Below, piece after piece: positions 8,384-16,839 of a stretch of 64,000 nucleotides of DNA. The stretch lies in NCBI RefSeq assembly GCF_001730225.1, contig NZ_MIJE01000001.1:434001-498000 (forward strand). Reading direction: 5' to 3'. Under the pieces are notes generated by a model, which saw only the letters and a list, made by a program, of their open reading frames with translations, was not told where the DNA came from and searched no databases. Every line of letters starts with the position of its first letter. Position 1 is the stretch's first letter. This DNA comes from Desulfuribacillus alkaliarsenatis (GTDB lineage Bacteria > Bacillota > Bacilli > Desulfuribacillales > Desulfuribacillaceae). The translations under genes and the position numbers were made by a program.

Positions 8384-8542
8384 TCAATCCATATGCTCGA
8401 AGCTCATGCAATCTGTGCTTCTAAAATCCTTGGCGATTGATTCGTGTGTTGTTACATGTACCTTTCTTTTTCCGCAGGTATCTTTAGTAGTATGATGCTT
8501 ACAATTTACAACAGTACAGATTATTTTGTTACCAAAAAGCAT
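8384..8542 (-). CDS. DUF1540 domain protein
   Basis: The start was taken at 8542, because AGAGGTGG lies just upstream; this gives a 52-residue protein. The core has the cysteine spacing of DUF1540: CTVVNC, then DTCGKRKV and STDCMSF, four Cys that probably bind a metal. Function is unknown, but the family is common in spore-forming Firmicutes. Between this start and mecA (8543-8884) there is 342 bases of AT-rich DNA in which I see no further gene and only weak promoter-like matches. Confidence 0.8.
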   Translation of the reverse strand: MLFGNKIICTVVNCKHHTTKDTCGKRKVHVTTHESIAKDFRSTDCMSFEHMD

Positions 8543-8884
8543 GTTACCACCTCTTTCGTAGCTAAATGAGATATGAGTATTTAGTTTACTTATAGTGTTC
8601 CTAAATACGTACGGTATTATAATAACGTAAATATCTTTAGTTGATTTGCTTAAAATAATCAGATACAATATAATTTATTATTCTTTACAAACATTTCTAT
8701 TTCTTTTTTGCATACAAATTGTGTACAATGAATATAAGGACAAGTATATTGAATATGATGGAAGTAAAGGCAAATGAGTATTTTACAACTTATATTTTTT
8801 ATTAGTGCTCACTTTTTCAAAATATGAGGCATATTCTAGAATAAACAGTGAGAGGACTTTCGCTACGTTAAGGAGGGGAAGCAA

Positions 8885-9460
8885 ATGCGTGTTGAGCGAT
8901 TAAATAAAGATAAGGTTAAAATCTTTATGAGCTATGAAGATTTAACAGAACGTGGTGTTGCTAGAGATGATATATGGAGCGATGCACCAGAGATTCATGA
9001 GTTGTTAAACGAAATGATGGATGAAGTGTATGATGAGTTAGGTTTTGAGGTTTTTGGTTCTGTTGCAATTGAAGTCTATGCATTACCTACACAGGGTGTA
9101 ATAGTAATTATAACACGTGGTGAGGATGTCAGCAGAGAGCAGCACGCAGTATATCAAGTGGATGTTAGACTTGGACAGAATAATAATATAGCTTTTTCCT
9201 TTGCCGACTTTGATTATGTGATTGATGCTGCTAATAACCTGAAGAAATATGTTCAGGAAAAAGGTAGCGTGTACTTTTATAATGGAAGCTATATACTGCT
9301 TTTAAAAGAGGGTGAGTTCGCGGCAGACAGTTATGATAGCATAACTGCAATTTTGTCGGAATATGGAACTGCTTCATCATTTACTAATGAATATATATTA
9401 GAATATGCTAAACCAATCATTGAGCAGGATGCAATTAAGGTAATAACTGAGTATTTTTAA
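8885..9460 (+). CDS. mecA: Adaptor protein MecA
   Basis: MecA delivers substrates such as ComK, SpoIIE or Spx to the ClpC/ClpP protease. The 191-residue product has the typical N-terminal substrate-binding domain (MRVERLNKDKVKIFMSYEDL, then HELLNEMMDEVYDELGF). An acidic linker follows, then a C-terminal ClpC-binding domain (residues about 105-191, FSFADFDYVIDAANNL). AAGGAGGGG sits upstream of the ATG. The gene is monocistronic, since a terminator follows. In this organism its targets are unknown; regulation of sporulation or competence is inferred from relatives. Confidence 0.9.
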   Translation: MRVERLNKDKVKIFMSYEDLTERGVARDDIWSDAPEIHELLNEMMDEVYDELGFEVFGSVAIEVYALPTQGVIVIITRGEDVSREQHAVYQVDVRLGQNNNIAFSFADFDYVIDAANNLKKYVQEKGSVYFYNGSYILLLKEGEFAADSYDSITAILSEYGTASSFTNEYILEYAKPIIEQDAIKVITEYF

Positions 9461-9475
9461 GAAATAGACTAAATA

Positions 9476-9519
9476 AAACTATGTGCACATAATTATATGT
9501 GTACATAGTTTTTTATTTA
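9476..9519 (+). terminator. Terminator after mecA
   Basis: AAACTATGTGCACATA/TATGTGTACATAGTTT is a 16-bp stem with one G-T pair and an ATTA loop, followed by TTTATTTAT. Confidence 0.88.
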
Positions 9520-9584
9520 TCCCCCTTGTTGTACTGTATAAAACATTTATAAACGTTAAAAATGTTATAAAGGGGGTATTTTCA

Positions 9585-10841
9585 ATGAAAGTTCAAAATA
9601 TAGGCCTTGCTATCTCTGCGATACTATTACTTGTAGGCCTACTTACCTATGATATTGCTTTGTCTTTAATAGCTCTACTTGGGATTGCATTGAGTGGTTG
9701 GGGGTTTGTCTATCCAGATAGGGCTAATGTTATTATTTATAAAGTGCAATCTAACTTTGCGAAAGACAAATTAGAGAAAGAGTTAAAAGAATATCAACAA
9801 CAATTGAAAAAATCTGAATATTATATAGATCGTTTTGCTTCAACGTTTAATACTAAGTTCCCATTACAATGGATGATAGATTTTAAAGGGAATGTTGTAC
9901 GTGAAAATATAAACGAACTTACAGAGGATAAATTAAAGGAACCATTTTATCATTTTAAGGAGTTATTACAGGACGAGGGCATTGATATACCTGACTACGT
10001 TGTACAATTATATATAAACTACAAAATTGATCAAATGCGCTTCCGTGAATTCGAAGAATATTTTGATGAGATGTTAGTAAATCAGAACAATCCTCATCAG
10101 GCAATTAAAATATATGCAAAACAAATTGGTAAAACGGCAGCAGAAATGCAATATATAAATAAGATTTTTACAATTGACTATTTGTTACACTATTTAGTTA
10201 GTAAATATTCAACAGAGGACATTGAACTGCAATTAGGAATTGATTTAACGGCGTATGATAAAGCAAAATCAAGTATTCAATCAGCTTTACAAAGATTTTC
10301 TAATAACATTGAACGGGAACGTAGAGTTAATACAATGCGGTGTATTCTTCATGGTAAAATCATGCCATCTGCCCATAAAGATATAAAAAGCTGGCTAGAA
10401 CAGGGATCCAAAGCTATGGAGGACGATTTAAAGGAGCTATTTAATCGAATGGGCTATGAAGTGAGGGAGCCTAGTACTTCTGTGCAAGGTATTGATTTTA
10501 TTTTGAAAAAGGCAGGCAAGAAAATTGCTATTAAGAATGCTTATGCTGCAGAAGGAACAATAGGTGTGAAAACCATCCAGGAAACTTATGCCGGCAAAGC
10601 TTATTGGGGCTGTGACGCAGGCATAGTAGCTGCAAACACTGAATTCTCGAAGGAAGCAATAGAAATGGCGAGTAAGCTAGAAGTAGAGGTTTGGGATAAT
10701 AATACGCTCCAGAAGCTATTAGATAAGTATTGGAATCAAGATGTGGAGTATTGGAATTTACTTAAAGATTATCAACGTAATCCAGTGGGGAGTAAAGAAG
10801 AACAGGAAAGCACTCTACAAAGCGTAAGTAATGTGAATTAG
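9585..10841 (+). CDS. Membrane-anchored protein with degenerate Mrr-type restriction endonuclease domain
   Basis: The start at 9585 has AAAGGGGG upstream. The 418-residue protein opens with two membrane helices (residues 5-21 and 24-42). A long helical or coiled-coil segment (50-290) follows, then a Mrr-like endonuclease domain (about residues 300-395). In active Mrr domains the core is GxDLI, then an IxVQxK strand, then VGVKxVQE. Here GIDFIL and IGVKTIQETYAGKAY are kept, but the strand reads IAIKNAYA, so the Gln and catalytic Lys are gone. It is probably a DNA-binding or structural relative rather than a nuclease. No methylase lies nearby. It is flanked by terminators, so monocistronic. Confidence 0.75.
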   Translation: MKVQNIGLAISAILLLVGLLTYDIALSLIALLGIALSGWGFVYPDRANVIIYKVQSNFAKDKLEKELKEYQQQLKKSEYYIDRFASTFNTKFPLQWMIDFKGNVVRENINELTEDKLKEPFYHFKELLQDEGIDIPDYVVQLYINYKIDQMRFREFEEYFDEMLVNQNNPHQAIKIYAKQIGKTAAEMQYINKIFTIDYLLHYLVSKYSTEDIELQLGIDLTAYDKAKSSIQSALQRFSNNIERERRVNTMRCILHGKIMPSAHKDIKSWLEQGSKAMEDDLKELFNRMGYEVREPSTSVQGIDFILKKAGKKIAIKNAYAAEGTIGVKTIQETYAGKAYWGCDAGIVAANTEFSKEAIEMASKLEVEVWDNNTLQKLLDKYWNQDVEYWNLLKDYQRNPVGSKEEQESTLQSVSNVN

Positions 10842-10847
10842 CTTTTT

Positions 10848-10890
10848 AAAACCGTCTAAGCTGACATTGTTAGTTTAGGCGGTTTATTTT
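10848..10890 (+). terminator. Terminator upstream of the queuosine operon
   Basis: AAACCGTCTAA pairs with TTTAGGCGGTTT across a 14-base loop, followed by ATTTT. Confidence 0.85.
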
Positions 10891-10912
10891 GTACAATATA
10901 TGTTAATTATTG

Positions 10913-10941
10913 TTGGGTTTAGCCTAACAGTAGGTTATAAT
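10913..10941 (+). promoter_or_regulatory. Promoter of queD operon
   Basis: TTGGGT (10913-10918) and a perfect TATAAT (10936-10941) are 17 bases apart. The resulting leader of about 20 bases is too short to hold a preQ1 riboswitch. Confidence 0.65.
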
Positions 10942-10970
10942 AACAATATAAAATTTTTGGAGGACAACAA

Positions 10971-11348
10971 ATGTATGAATTAAAAATTATTTCAAGCTTC
11001 GATGCAGCACATTCATTAAAGGGCTATCAAGGTGATTGTGCCAATTTACATGGACATACATGGACAATAGAAGTATATGTTGTGGGTGATAAGTTAAATG
11101 AACTAGGCTTGCTCGTAGACTTTAAAGACGTAAAAAAGTATACGAACGAAATAGTTCAACGCTTAGACCATCAGTATTTAAATAATCTACCTGATTTCCA
11201 GGCTAAAGAATTGAATCCAACTGCAGAGAATTTAAGTAAGTACATATATGATGAACTCGTAAAAAAACTGGGGCATTTAGATGTCGAGGTAAGTAAAGTA
11301 GCTGTGTGGGAGTCTCCGAAAGCATGTGCCACTTATTTAGCTAGATAG
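10971..11348 (+). CDS. queD: 6-carboxy-5,6,7,8-tetrahydropterin synthase QueD
   Basis: QueD converts dihydroneopterin triphosphate to 6-carboxy-tetrahydropterin, the second step to the 7-deazaguanine precursor of queuosine. The 125-residue protein has the zinc ligands FDAAHSL and the HGH of CANLHGHTW, and the same motif supplies the catalytic Cys. The C-terminal WESPKACATY Glu binds the pterin. GGAGG precedes the ATG. It heads an operon with queC, DUF366 and queE. GTP cyclohydrolase I (folE), needed for the first step, is not in this window. Confidence 0.95.
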   Translation: MYELKIISSFDAAHSLKGYQGDCANLHGHTWTIEVYVVGDKLNELGLLVDFKDVKKYTNEIVQRLDHQYLNNLPDFQAKELNPTAENLSKYIYDELVKKLGHLDVEVSKVAVWESPKACATYLAR

Positions 11349-11374
11349 AAATATTATTTTAAGGGGAATATTGT

Positions 11375-12100
11375 ATGAAACAAGGGCAACAGTCAACGGA
11401 AAAATCTAGATTAGCCGTAGTGTTATTGTCATCTGGCCTAGATTCAGTAGTTTCGATGGCGATGGCATTGGACCAAGGATATGATGTAGAGCTGACCATA
11501 ACAGTGGATTATGGGCAAGTGGCTGCTAAAAAGGAAATTGAACAAGCTGTGTTATTAACGAGGCATTATGGACTAAAACATAAAGTTATTGACATAAAGT
11601 CCATGATGGCTGATATAACTTCTGGACTATTAACTGGAACAATTCCAGCCATAGATGAGTCAGAGCTGGATAATTTTGAAATAGCGAGTAAAACTGCAGA
11701 GAAGGTTTGGGTTCCTAACCGCAATGGACTGCTAATTAACTTGGCTGCAATGTTTGCTGAGAGCTTAGGTTGTAGCAGGGTTATCACAGGCTTTAACGTT
11801 GAAGAAGCTAGTACTTTTCCAGATAATTCGGTAGAGTTTGTACAAGCTATAAATAATTCACTTAAATATTCAACTGCTAACTCTGTTCAGGTTCTAAGTT
11901 TGACGCAGGAATTAAATAAAAATGAAATCATTGAACAAGCAATAGAGCTACACGTACCATTAGAATTAATTTGGAGCTGCTACTATGGCGGGCAGAGGAT
12001 GTGCGGCACCTGCGAATCTTGTAAACGTTTGTATAGGGCACTAAAGCCGCATCGGGATTTAACTAATGTTATAAAGTTTTCTAATGGGGTGACAGAATGA
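11375..12100 (+). CDS. queC: 7-cyano-7-deazaguanine synthase QueC
   Basis: QueC uses ATP and ammonia to turn 7-carboxy-7-deazaguanine into preQ0. The 241-residue protein has the PP-loop LLSSGLDSVVS near the N terminus (residues 17-27; SSGLDS in place of the common SGGLDS). The C-terminal zinc site is CYYGGQRMCGTCESCKR, with four cysteines. RBS AAGGGG lies before the ATG, and its stop overlaps the start of the next gene (ATGA). Confidence 0.95.
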   Translation: MKQGQQSTEKSRLAVVLLSSGLDSVVSMAMALDQGYDVELTITVDYGQVAAKKEIEQAVLLTRHYGLKHKVIDIKSMMADITSGLLTGTIPAIDESELDNFEIASKTAEKVWVPNRNGLLINLAAMFAESLGCSRVITGFNVEEASTFPDNSVEFVQAINNSLKYSTANSVQVLSLTQELNKNEIIEQAIELHVPLELIWSCYYGGQRMCGTCESCKRLYRALKPHRDLTNVIKFSNGVTE

Positions 12101-12666
12101 AAAAGTATTGGCATCATACTAGAATAGATTATGATGGTACACAACTATCCTCCTTATTTGCTTACAAAAGCTTTAATGTGCAAGGAGACAGTATTGTAGC
12201 TTTTAGAGGAAAATGTGACGTGACAATAGATGAGATGGTAGATATTGCAGATGTTAAAGATAAGGCTTTTATTCAAAGCAAAGACATGCTGCATTTTATT
12301 GTAGAACAATTTGTCATTGACCTTGAAAAGGCAGTATTTCATCAACGACTTTTAACAACTATTGTTAAAGAAGCTTTAGAGCTTGAGTTTTCTGAAAGAA
12401 GTGAAGTCCAACGTGTTATACGGAGCGGTGATGATTTATTTATAATGAATCGTAAGCTATCAGTGTCAATTGCAACGCTAAGTCCAGTGAGTTCATTAAT
12501 TCATTTCGGTATTAATGTTTCAAGTGAAGGCACGCCAGTGCCTACGTGTGGACTAAGGGATTTACAAATTGAACCAGAACAATTTGCTAAGCGAGTTTTA
12601 GATGAATATACATCTGAAATTGAAGGAATATACTTAGCGAGATGTAAGGTGCGAGGCGTAAAATAG
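12097..12666 (+). CDS. DUF366 family protein in queuosine operon
   Basis: The 189-residue protein resembles DUF366, a family of archaea and Firmicutes without a proven activity. Recognisable features are YDGTQLSSLFAY near the N terminus, followed by GDSIVAFRGKCDV (about residues 31-43) and VDIADV. The C-terminal part contains FGINVSSEGTPVPTCGL with one Cys. It overlaps queC by four bases and precedes queE, so it is cotranscribed with preQ0 synthesis. No queF (preQ0 reductase) is seen in the window, so a role in preQ0 use, salvage or tRNA insertion is possible but unproven. The family call is from memory of the motif, not from a search. Confidence 0.75.
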   Translation: MKKYWHHTRIDYDGTQLSSLFAYKSFNVQGDSIVAFRGKCDVTIDEMVDIADVKDKAFIQSKDMLHFIVEQFVIDLEKAVFHQRLLTTIVKEALELEFSERSEVQRVIRSGDDLFIMNRKLSVSIATLSPVSSLIHFGINVSSEGTPVPTCGLRDLQIEPEQFAKRVLDEYTSEIEGIYLARCKVRGVK

Positions 12667-12720
12667 CAAGTATTGTGATTTGATAGTATTGTGATAATAG
12701 AAAGGTGTAGGGTAAATTAA

Positions 12721-13455
12721 ATGTCTCATATTGTAGAGGTTTTCTCAGGAATACAAGGGGAAGGTCCAATAGTAGGTTATAGGCAAATATTTGTGCGTTT
12801 TTCAAATTGTCAGCTTGCATGTAACTACTGTGATACTAATTTCACAGAAAAAGACCATGCGATGGTTGAAATAACCCCAGGACATAGGGATTGGTCCCGT
12901 TGGCACAACCCAATATCTGCGGACAAGCTAGTACAGCATATTTTAAGCATGTACCAACATCTTAGGCACCACTCAGTAAGTCTTACTGGAGGAGAACCAT
13001 TGTTACACGCTAGCTATCTCAAAGACTTAACAAATCAGCTTATAGAACATAATATTAAAAGCTATCTTGAAACTAATGGGTTATTACATAGACAACTTAA
13101 ATCGATAATATCTAATTTAGATTTGATTGGGATGGATATAAAGCTTGAGAGTGCTACTGGGGAGGCTACTAAGTGGACAGAGCATGAGACGTTCTTAGAA
13201 ATAGCTAAACAAAAACAGGTGTTTGTAAAAATTGTAGTGTCTAATAAAACAACGATTGAGGAAGTAGAACAGGTGGCAAAGCTTATATTAAAGCAGGGCA
13301 AATCAATTCCATTAATTATGCAGCCAGTAACACCTACTAAAGAAGTGCAAGCACCTGCGCCTGATATGTTATTAGTACTTATGAATGCTGCAATAGGCAT
13401 CCTGACAGATGTTCGTGTAATACCACAAACACATGTTATGCTAAATCAACAATAG
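12721..13455 (+). CDS. queE: 7-carboxy-7-deazaguanine synthase QueE
   Basis: QueE is a radical SAM enzyme that contracts the ring of 6-carboxy-tetrahydropterin to 7-carboxy-7-deazaguanine. The 244-residue protein carries FSGIQGEGPIVGYRQIFVR and the cluster motif CQLACNYC (CxxxCxxC, about residues 31-38). A SAM-binding SLTGGEPLL segment is near residue 89. It closes the que operon. RBS AAAGGTG lies about 13 bases before the ATG. The family identity is firm. Confidence 0.95.
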   Translation: MSHIVEVFSGIQGEGPIVGYRQIFVRFSNCQLACNYCDTNFTEKDHAMVEITPGHRDWSRWHNPISADKLVQHILSMYQHLRHHSVSLTGGEPLLHASYLKDLTNQLIEHNIKSYLETNGLLHRQLKSIISNLDLIGMDIKLESATGEATKWTEHETFLEIAKQKQVFVKIVVSNKTTIEEVEQVAKLILKQGKSIPLIMQPVTPTKEVQAPAPDMLLVLMNAAIGILTDVRVIPQTHVMLNQQ

Positions 13456-13571
13456 GAATATGATTTTTTTAGATTATGTACTTGTAAGAGAAGGATTTTA
13501 ACTTTTTATGCCGAAAAGAATACTGATTAAGCTTTTTATTAATCTTTATAATATGACTGTGGGTGAAAAAG

Positions 13572-14117
13572 ATGCAAGCTCCAATAAAAATGCAAGAAGA
13601 AGCAAAATCACGGGCTCTAAAGTACAGGGATACTGATAATGGTTTGTTTAAAATTGGTTTAAGCCTACTCGTAGTTGGAATGGCCATTGTTATTTCTATT
13701 TTATATGGGGAGGCCCTTGTTAAGCATCTGTCACCAGACAACATGTATACTTCTAATCAAGTAGAGATTATAAAGCAAGATACGCAGGTAATTAATGCTA
13801 GGTTAACAGAGCAAAGGGAATCAATCCACAGTATGGAGATTAGATTTGTGGATCAAAATAGGTCGAATCAAGAGCGTTTTACAGAGTTAGAGACAAAGGT
13901 AGCTCAGCTGGAGGAGCAGATTCAACAGATAACCCTTGCAAATCAATACAAAGAGCATCGTGTTGTGAGAGGGGAAACGCTTTGGCGTATCAGTATGCAA
14001 TACTACGGTACTGGCCGCTATGTGGATGACTTGGCAAGGTACAATAACCTTACAAACCCGAGGCTGATTGTTTCAGGTACTGTAATTAAAATCCCGCCAG
14101 TTACAAATTTTAATTAA
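13572..14117 (+). CDS. Membrane-anchored LysM domain protein
   Basis: This protein of about 181 residues has a short cytosolic N terminus and one membrane helix (about residues 31-50, GLSLLVVGMAIVISILYGEA). A long coiled coil (65-125, Gln/Glu-rich heptads) follows, then a C-terminal LysM domain (VVRGETLWRISMQYYG ... IVSGTVIKIPP) that would bind peptidoglycan glycan chains outside the cell. The layout matches YneA-like or cell-division/wall-bound proteins of Firmicutes, but no specific orthologue is recognisable. ATG at 13572 follows GGGTGA; a GTG nine bases upstream is an alternative. The 3' end overlaps the convergent phosphoesterase gene by four bases. Confidence 0.8.
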   Translation: MQAPIKMQEEAKSRALKYRDTDNGLFKIGLSLLVVGMAIVISILYGEALVKHLSPDNMYTSNQVEIIKQDTQVINARLTEQRESIHSMEIRFVDQNRSNQERFTELETKVAQLEEQIQQITLANQYKEHRVVRGETLWRISMQYYGTGRYVDDLARYNNLTNPRLIVSGTVIKIPPVTNFN

Positions 14118-14809
14118 GGTAATAATAGCTTAGGTTTGAAATTTAAATAATCACATGAGATTAGTTGGAACTCTATATCCCAATAGGTTCCTTCTATTTT
14201 TATGTCATGGCCATAACTATGAAGATGACCATATAAAACCCGTTCTACTTTATAAGCCTCTAATAACTCAATTATTTCATTGCGATCGTGCTTGTCGTTG
14301 GTAGGCATATAATGAAGCATGGCCCATACTGTTGTGGGGCTAGCTTGCTGTGCGTGCTTTAAAGAAAGCTCTAACCTATTTACTTCACGCATATAAATTT
14401 TACGATCGTGCTCACTGAAATCGCGGTCATTTGGACATACCCATCCACGGGTGCCGGCAATTGTGATGCCATTATTTAAAGAAATACTGTCGTTTTGAAT
14501 TGCGTAAAAGCGCTCTCCTAATAGACTTCTAACTTTTCCAATTGAAGTCCACCAATAGTCATGATTACCCTTGAGGATGATTTTATAGCCAGGTAACCCT
14601 TGCAGATATTTTAAATCTGGCATGAACTCTTCTATTGTCATTGCCCAGGATGTATCTCCAGGTATTAAAATTGTATCTTGTTCGGTTATTGTGCTCAGCC
14701 AGGCGGTATAGATTTGAGCGTGATGATCCTTCCATTGTGTACCGAATATATCCATTGGTTTATCAGAGCCAAATGATAAATGCAAGTCACTAATCCCGTA
14801 AATAGCCAA
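14114..14809 (-). CDS. Calcineurin-like metallophosphoesterase
   Basis: The 231-residue protein contains the metal-binding motifs of the calcineurin-like phosphoesterases: SDLHLSFG, PGDTSWAM, LKGNHDYWW and YGHLHSYGHD. Such motifs bind two metal ions for phosphoester hydrolysis. The natural substrate is not known; the length and motifs match a Firmicute family of small cytosolic members. Initiation is at TTG (14809) with GAGGTG upstream. It converges with the LysM gene. Likely transcribed in the same direction as recX but from its own start. Confidence 0.85.
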   Translation of the reverse strand: MAIYGISDLHLSFGSDKPMDIFGTQWKDHHAQIYTAWLSTITEQDTILIPGDTSWAMTIEEFMPDLKYLQGLPGYKIILKGNHDYWWTSIGKVRSLLGERFYAIQNDSISLNNGITIAGTRGWVCPNDRDFSEHDRKIYMREVNRLELSLKHAQQASPTTVWAMLHYMPTNDKHDRNEIIELLEAYKVERVLYGHLHSYGHDIKIEGTYWDIEFQLISCDYLNFKPKLLLP

Positions 14810-14854
14810 TGATTACACCTCGTTTCTAGAGCATTATAGCAAAAAATGGATTCA

Positions 14855-14916
14855 AATGAAAATCATTTATTATAAGAAAAACATTTATTATTAGGAGATC
14901 ATTTATTATTATCTAA
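14855..14916. repeat. Short degenerate tandem repeat at the recX 3' end
   Basis: Three imperfect copies of ATAATAAATG (minus strand) lie about 18-19 bases apart, the first including the recX stop codon. It looks like a small slippage duplication and has no evident function. Confidence 0.45.
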
Positions 14917-15714
14917 AGTTATTGTCCGCATAAATTCTTCAATCTCATCTAATTGAAATCCTTTATTATAGAGATGTCTCTTCATACGTAATTCGTACTC
15001 TTTTCCCGTATATTTAGATAAACGTCTATGGGCCTTCATTCCCTGGTGTTGAATTGCTTGCTTATCTGAGCTGCTTAATATAGAAAGATTGCCTTCGATT
15101 GCATCATTAATAATTTCAATGGGAAAACCTTTTTTTAATAAAGTCTGTGCTAAGGTATTTTTTGTTTGAATCGCCGACTTGTTTTTTAGTGATTTAGCTT
15201 TAGATTCTATAAATTTAAGTGCATTCTCTAATTGTAGATCTGAGTTATATAGAAGTAAGGATTGTTCAATAATGTCTTTTGTTATACCTTTAGCTGCTAG
15301 CTCATTTCGAATATATATAGGCCCTTTATTACCAATGCGTGCTTGTTCTTTTGTATAGGTCATTGCATACTCGTGATCATTTATGTAACCGTAGGATAGT
15401 AATTTATTTATAATAGCATCTATTGCTTGAGCATCGAATTCCTTCGATTCTAAATAATTAGTGATTTCAAAGCAGGTTCGCATTTTATGTGCTAAATAAC
15501 GCAAGCATTTTTGCAAACCTTTTTTAATGTTGTCTTGTTTGATGATTTCTATAAGCATACTTTCGTCGATTTCAGTACCTATTTTTAAGGAGTATTCAAT
15601 AATTATATCCTGGTCAACTCCTGCTAGGAAGGTTACTTCATCATTCGTTTCTATATAAATGTTATAGCGCTCGCGCTGTTTTTTTTGCTGCTCGATTGTC
15701 GCTATCACAGCCAT
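14899..15714 (-). CDS. recX: Regulatory protein RecX
   Basis: RecX binds RecA filaments and modulates their growth. The 271-residue protein matches the RecX layout: repeated three-helix units with CLRYLAHKMRTCFEI, DAIINKLLSYGYINDHEYA and GPIYIRNELAAKGI. It is longer than many RecX proteins, as is common in Bacillales. ATG at 15714 follows GAGGTGA. It is divergent from yfhF, the same pairing as in B. subtilis (yfhF-yfhG). A near-palindrome lies in the shared intergenic region. Confidence 0.9.
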   Translation of the reverse strand: MAVIATIEQQKKQRERYNIYIETNDEVTFLAGVDQDIIIEYSLKIGTEIDESMLIEIIKQDNIKKGLQKCLRYLAHKMRTCFEITNYLESKEFDAQAIDAIINKLLSYGYINDHEYAMTYTKEQARIGNKGPIYIRNELAAKGITKDIIEQSLLLYNSDLQLENALKFIESKAKSLKNKSAIQTKNTLAQTLLKKGFPIEIINDAIEGNLSILSSSDKQAIQHQGMKAHRRLSKYTGKEYELRMKRHLYNKGFQLDEIEEFMRTITLDNNK

Positions 15715-15738
15715 AATACTCTCACCTCAAACCACGAA

Positions 15739-15763
15739 TTAGCGTTAAAATAATTTACGCTAA
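15739..15763. promoter_or_regulatory. 25-bp near-palindrome between recX and yfhF (candidate operator)
   Basis: TTAGCGT and ACGCTAA form exact inverted arms 11 bases apart, with further AAA/TTT pairing inside. The right arm overlaps the -35 hexamer of the yfhF promoter. This is the position expected for a repressor operator controlling the divergent pair. It does not match the SOS box consensus CGAACN4GTTCG. Confidence 0.5.
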
Positions 15764-15782
15764 TATTGCTATAGTATATAGT
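15754..15782 (+). promoter_or_regulatory. Probable yfhF promoter
   Basis: TTTACG (15754-15759) and TATAGT (15777-15782) are separated by exactly 17 bases, 47 bases before the yfhF start. Confidence 0.6.
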
Positions 15783-15829
15783 TAGAATAGCATACAAAAA
15801 TTGAAAACAATAGTCTGGAGGTAAGAAAT

Positions 15830-16726
15830 ATGCGTATAGCGATAACAGGTGGTACAGGCTTTGTTGGAACGGCGCTAACTGAATTATTAATTAACAATGG
15901 TCACGAAGTTGTTATTTTGACACGTAAAAAACCGCTACAAAAATCAGATTCCCGTGTGGAGTACATTCAGTGGTTATCTGATACTGGTCATGCAGATTTA
16001 CCTGTTATAGATGCGATTGTTAATTTAGCAGGTGCATCCATCAACAATAGATGGACTGAAAATTATAAGCAAAAAATTATAAGCAGTAGGGTAGAAGCAA
16101 CTAAGGAAGTAATCAATCTAATAGAGAACAGTCCCGTGAAGCCAAAGGTACTTATAAATGCTTCAGCTATTGGTTATTATGGAACGTCAACAGATAGAAC
16201 GTTTACTGAAGAAACTGACTCTGCAGGAGATGATTTTTTAGCATCTGTAGTGACACGTTGGGAGCAGGAAGCACTTAAGGCAGAAGCATACGGTGTGCGT
16301 GTTGTATGCACTCGCTTTGGTTTAATTTTAGGTAAGGGTGAAGGGGCTTTGCCTAAGCTTGTTCAACCGTATAAGCTTTATGCAGGCGGTCCATTAGGAT
16401 CTGGTGAACAGTGGTATTCTTGGGTTCATATTGATGATGTTGTAGGATTAATTTATTTTGCCATATTAACTAATCAGCTTCGAGGTCCAGTAAATGCTGT
16501 GGCTCCGACACCAGTTACGATGGAAGACTTTGGGCGTGCTTTAGCTAAAGTTTTAAATAGACCCCATTGGCTGCCTACGCCAGCTTTTATATTAAAGCTG
16601 TTATTAGGAGAGATGAGTGTGCTTGTCCTAGAGGGTCAGCGGGTTATACCAGAGAAAGCATTGAAGCATAATTATAAGTTTAAGTACGCTGATATTAATT
16701 TGGCACTTAGTAATCTATTAAAATAG
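15830..16726 (+). CDS. yfhF: TIGR01777-type NAD-dependent epimerase (YfhF-like)
   Basis: The 298-residue protein starts with the Rossmann motif ITGGTGFVGTALTELL of extended short-chain dehydrogenases. Further motifs are NLAGASINNRWT, ASAIGYYG (Tyr of the YxxxK region) and the C-terminal block VLEGQRVIPEKAL, typical of the TIGR01777 family. Substrate is unknown. RBS GGAGG lies upstream. Divergence from recX follows the Bacillus arrangement. No cotranscribed gene follows; the next start is 113 bases on. Confidence 0.85.
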   Translation: MRIAITGGTGFVGTALTELLINNGHEVVILTRKKPLQKSDSRVEYIQWLSDTGHADLPVIDAIVNLAGASINNRWTENYKQKIISSRVEATKEVINLIENSPVKPKVLINASAIGYYGTSTDRTFTEETDSAGDDFLASVVTRWEQEALKAEAYGVRVVCTRFGLILGKGEGALPKLVQPYKLYAGGPLGSGEQWYSWVHIDDVVGLIYFAILTNQLRGPVNAVAPTPVTMEDFGRALAKVLNRPHWLPTPAFILKLLLGEMSVLVLEGQRVIPEKALKHNYKFKYADINLALSNLLK

Positions 16727-16839
16727 CATTCAGTCCACCCCTTAACCAGTATTTGATAGTTGAATAGTTGCTAGATTTAGAAGAAAATAAAATTAAATAG
16801 CCACTTAGGAAACATTAAGGTAAAAGGGGATAATCATCG

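Noticed and set aside
10842-10970. A preQ1 riboswitch before queD
   Set aside because: The predicted leader is about 20 bases and lacks the H-type pseudoknot elements; only a terminator and a promoter are seen.
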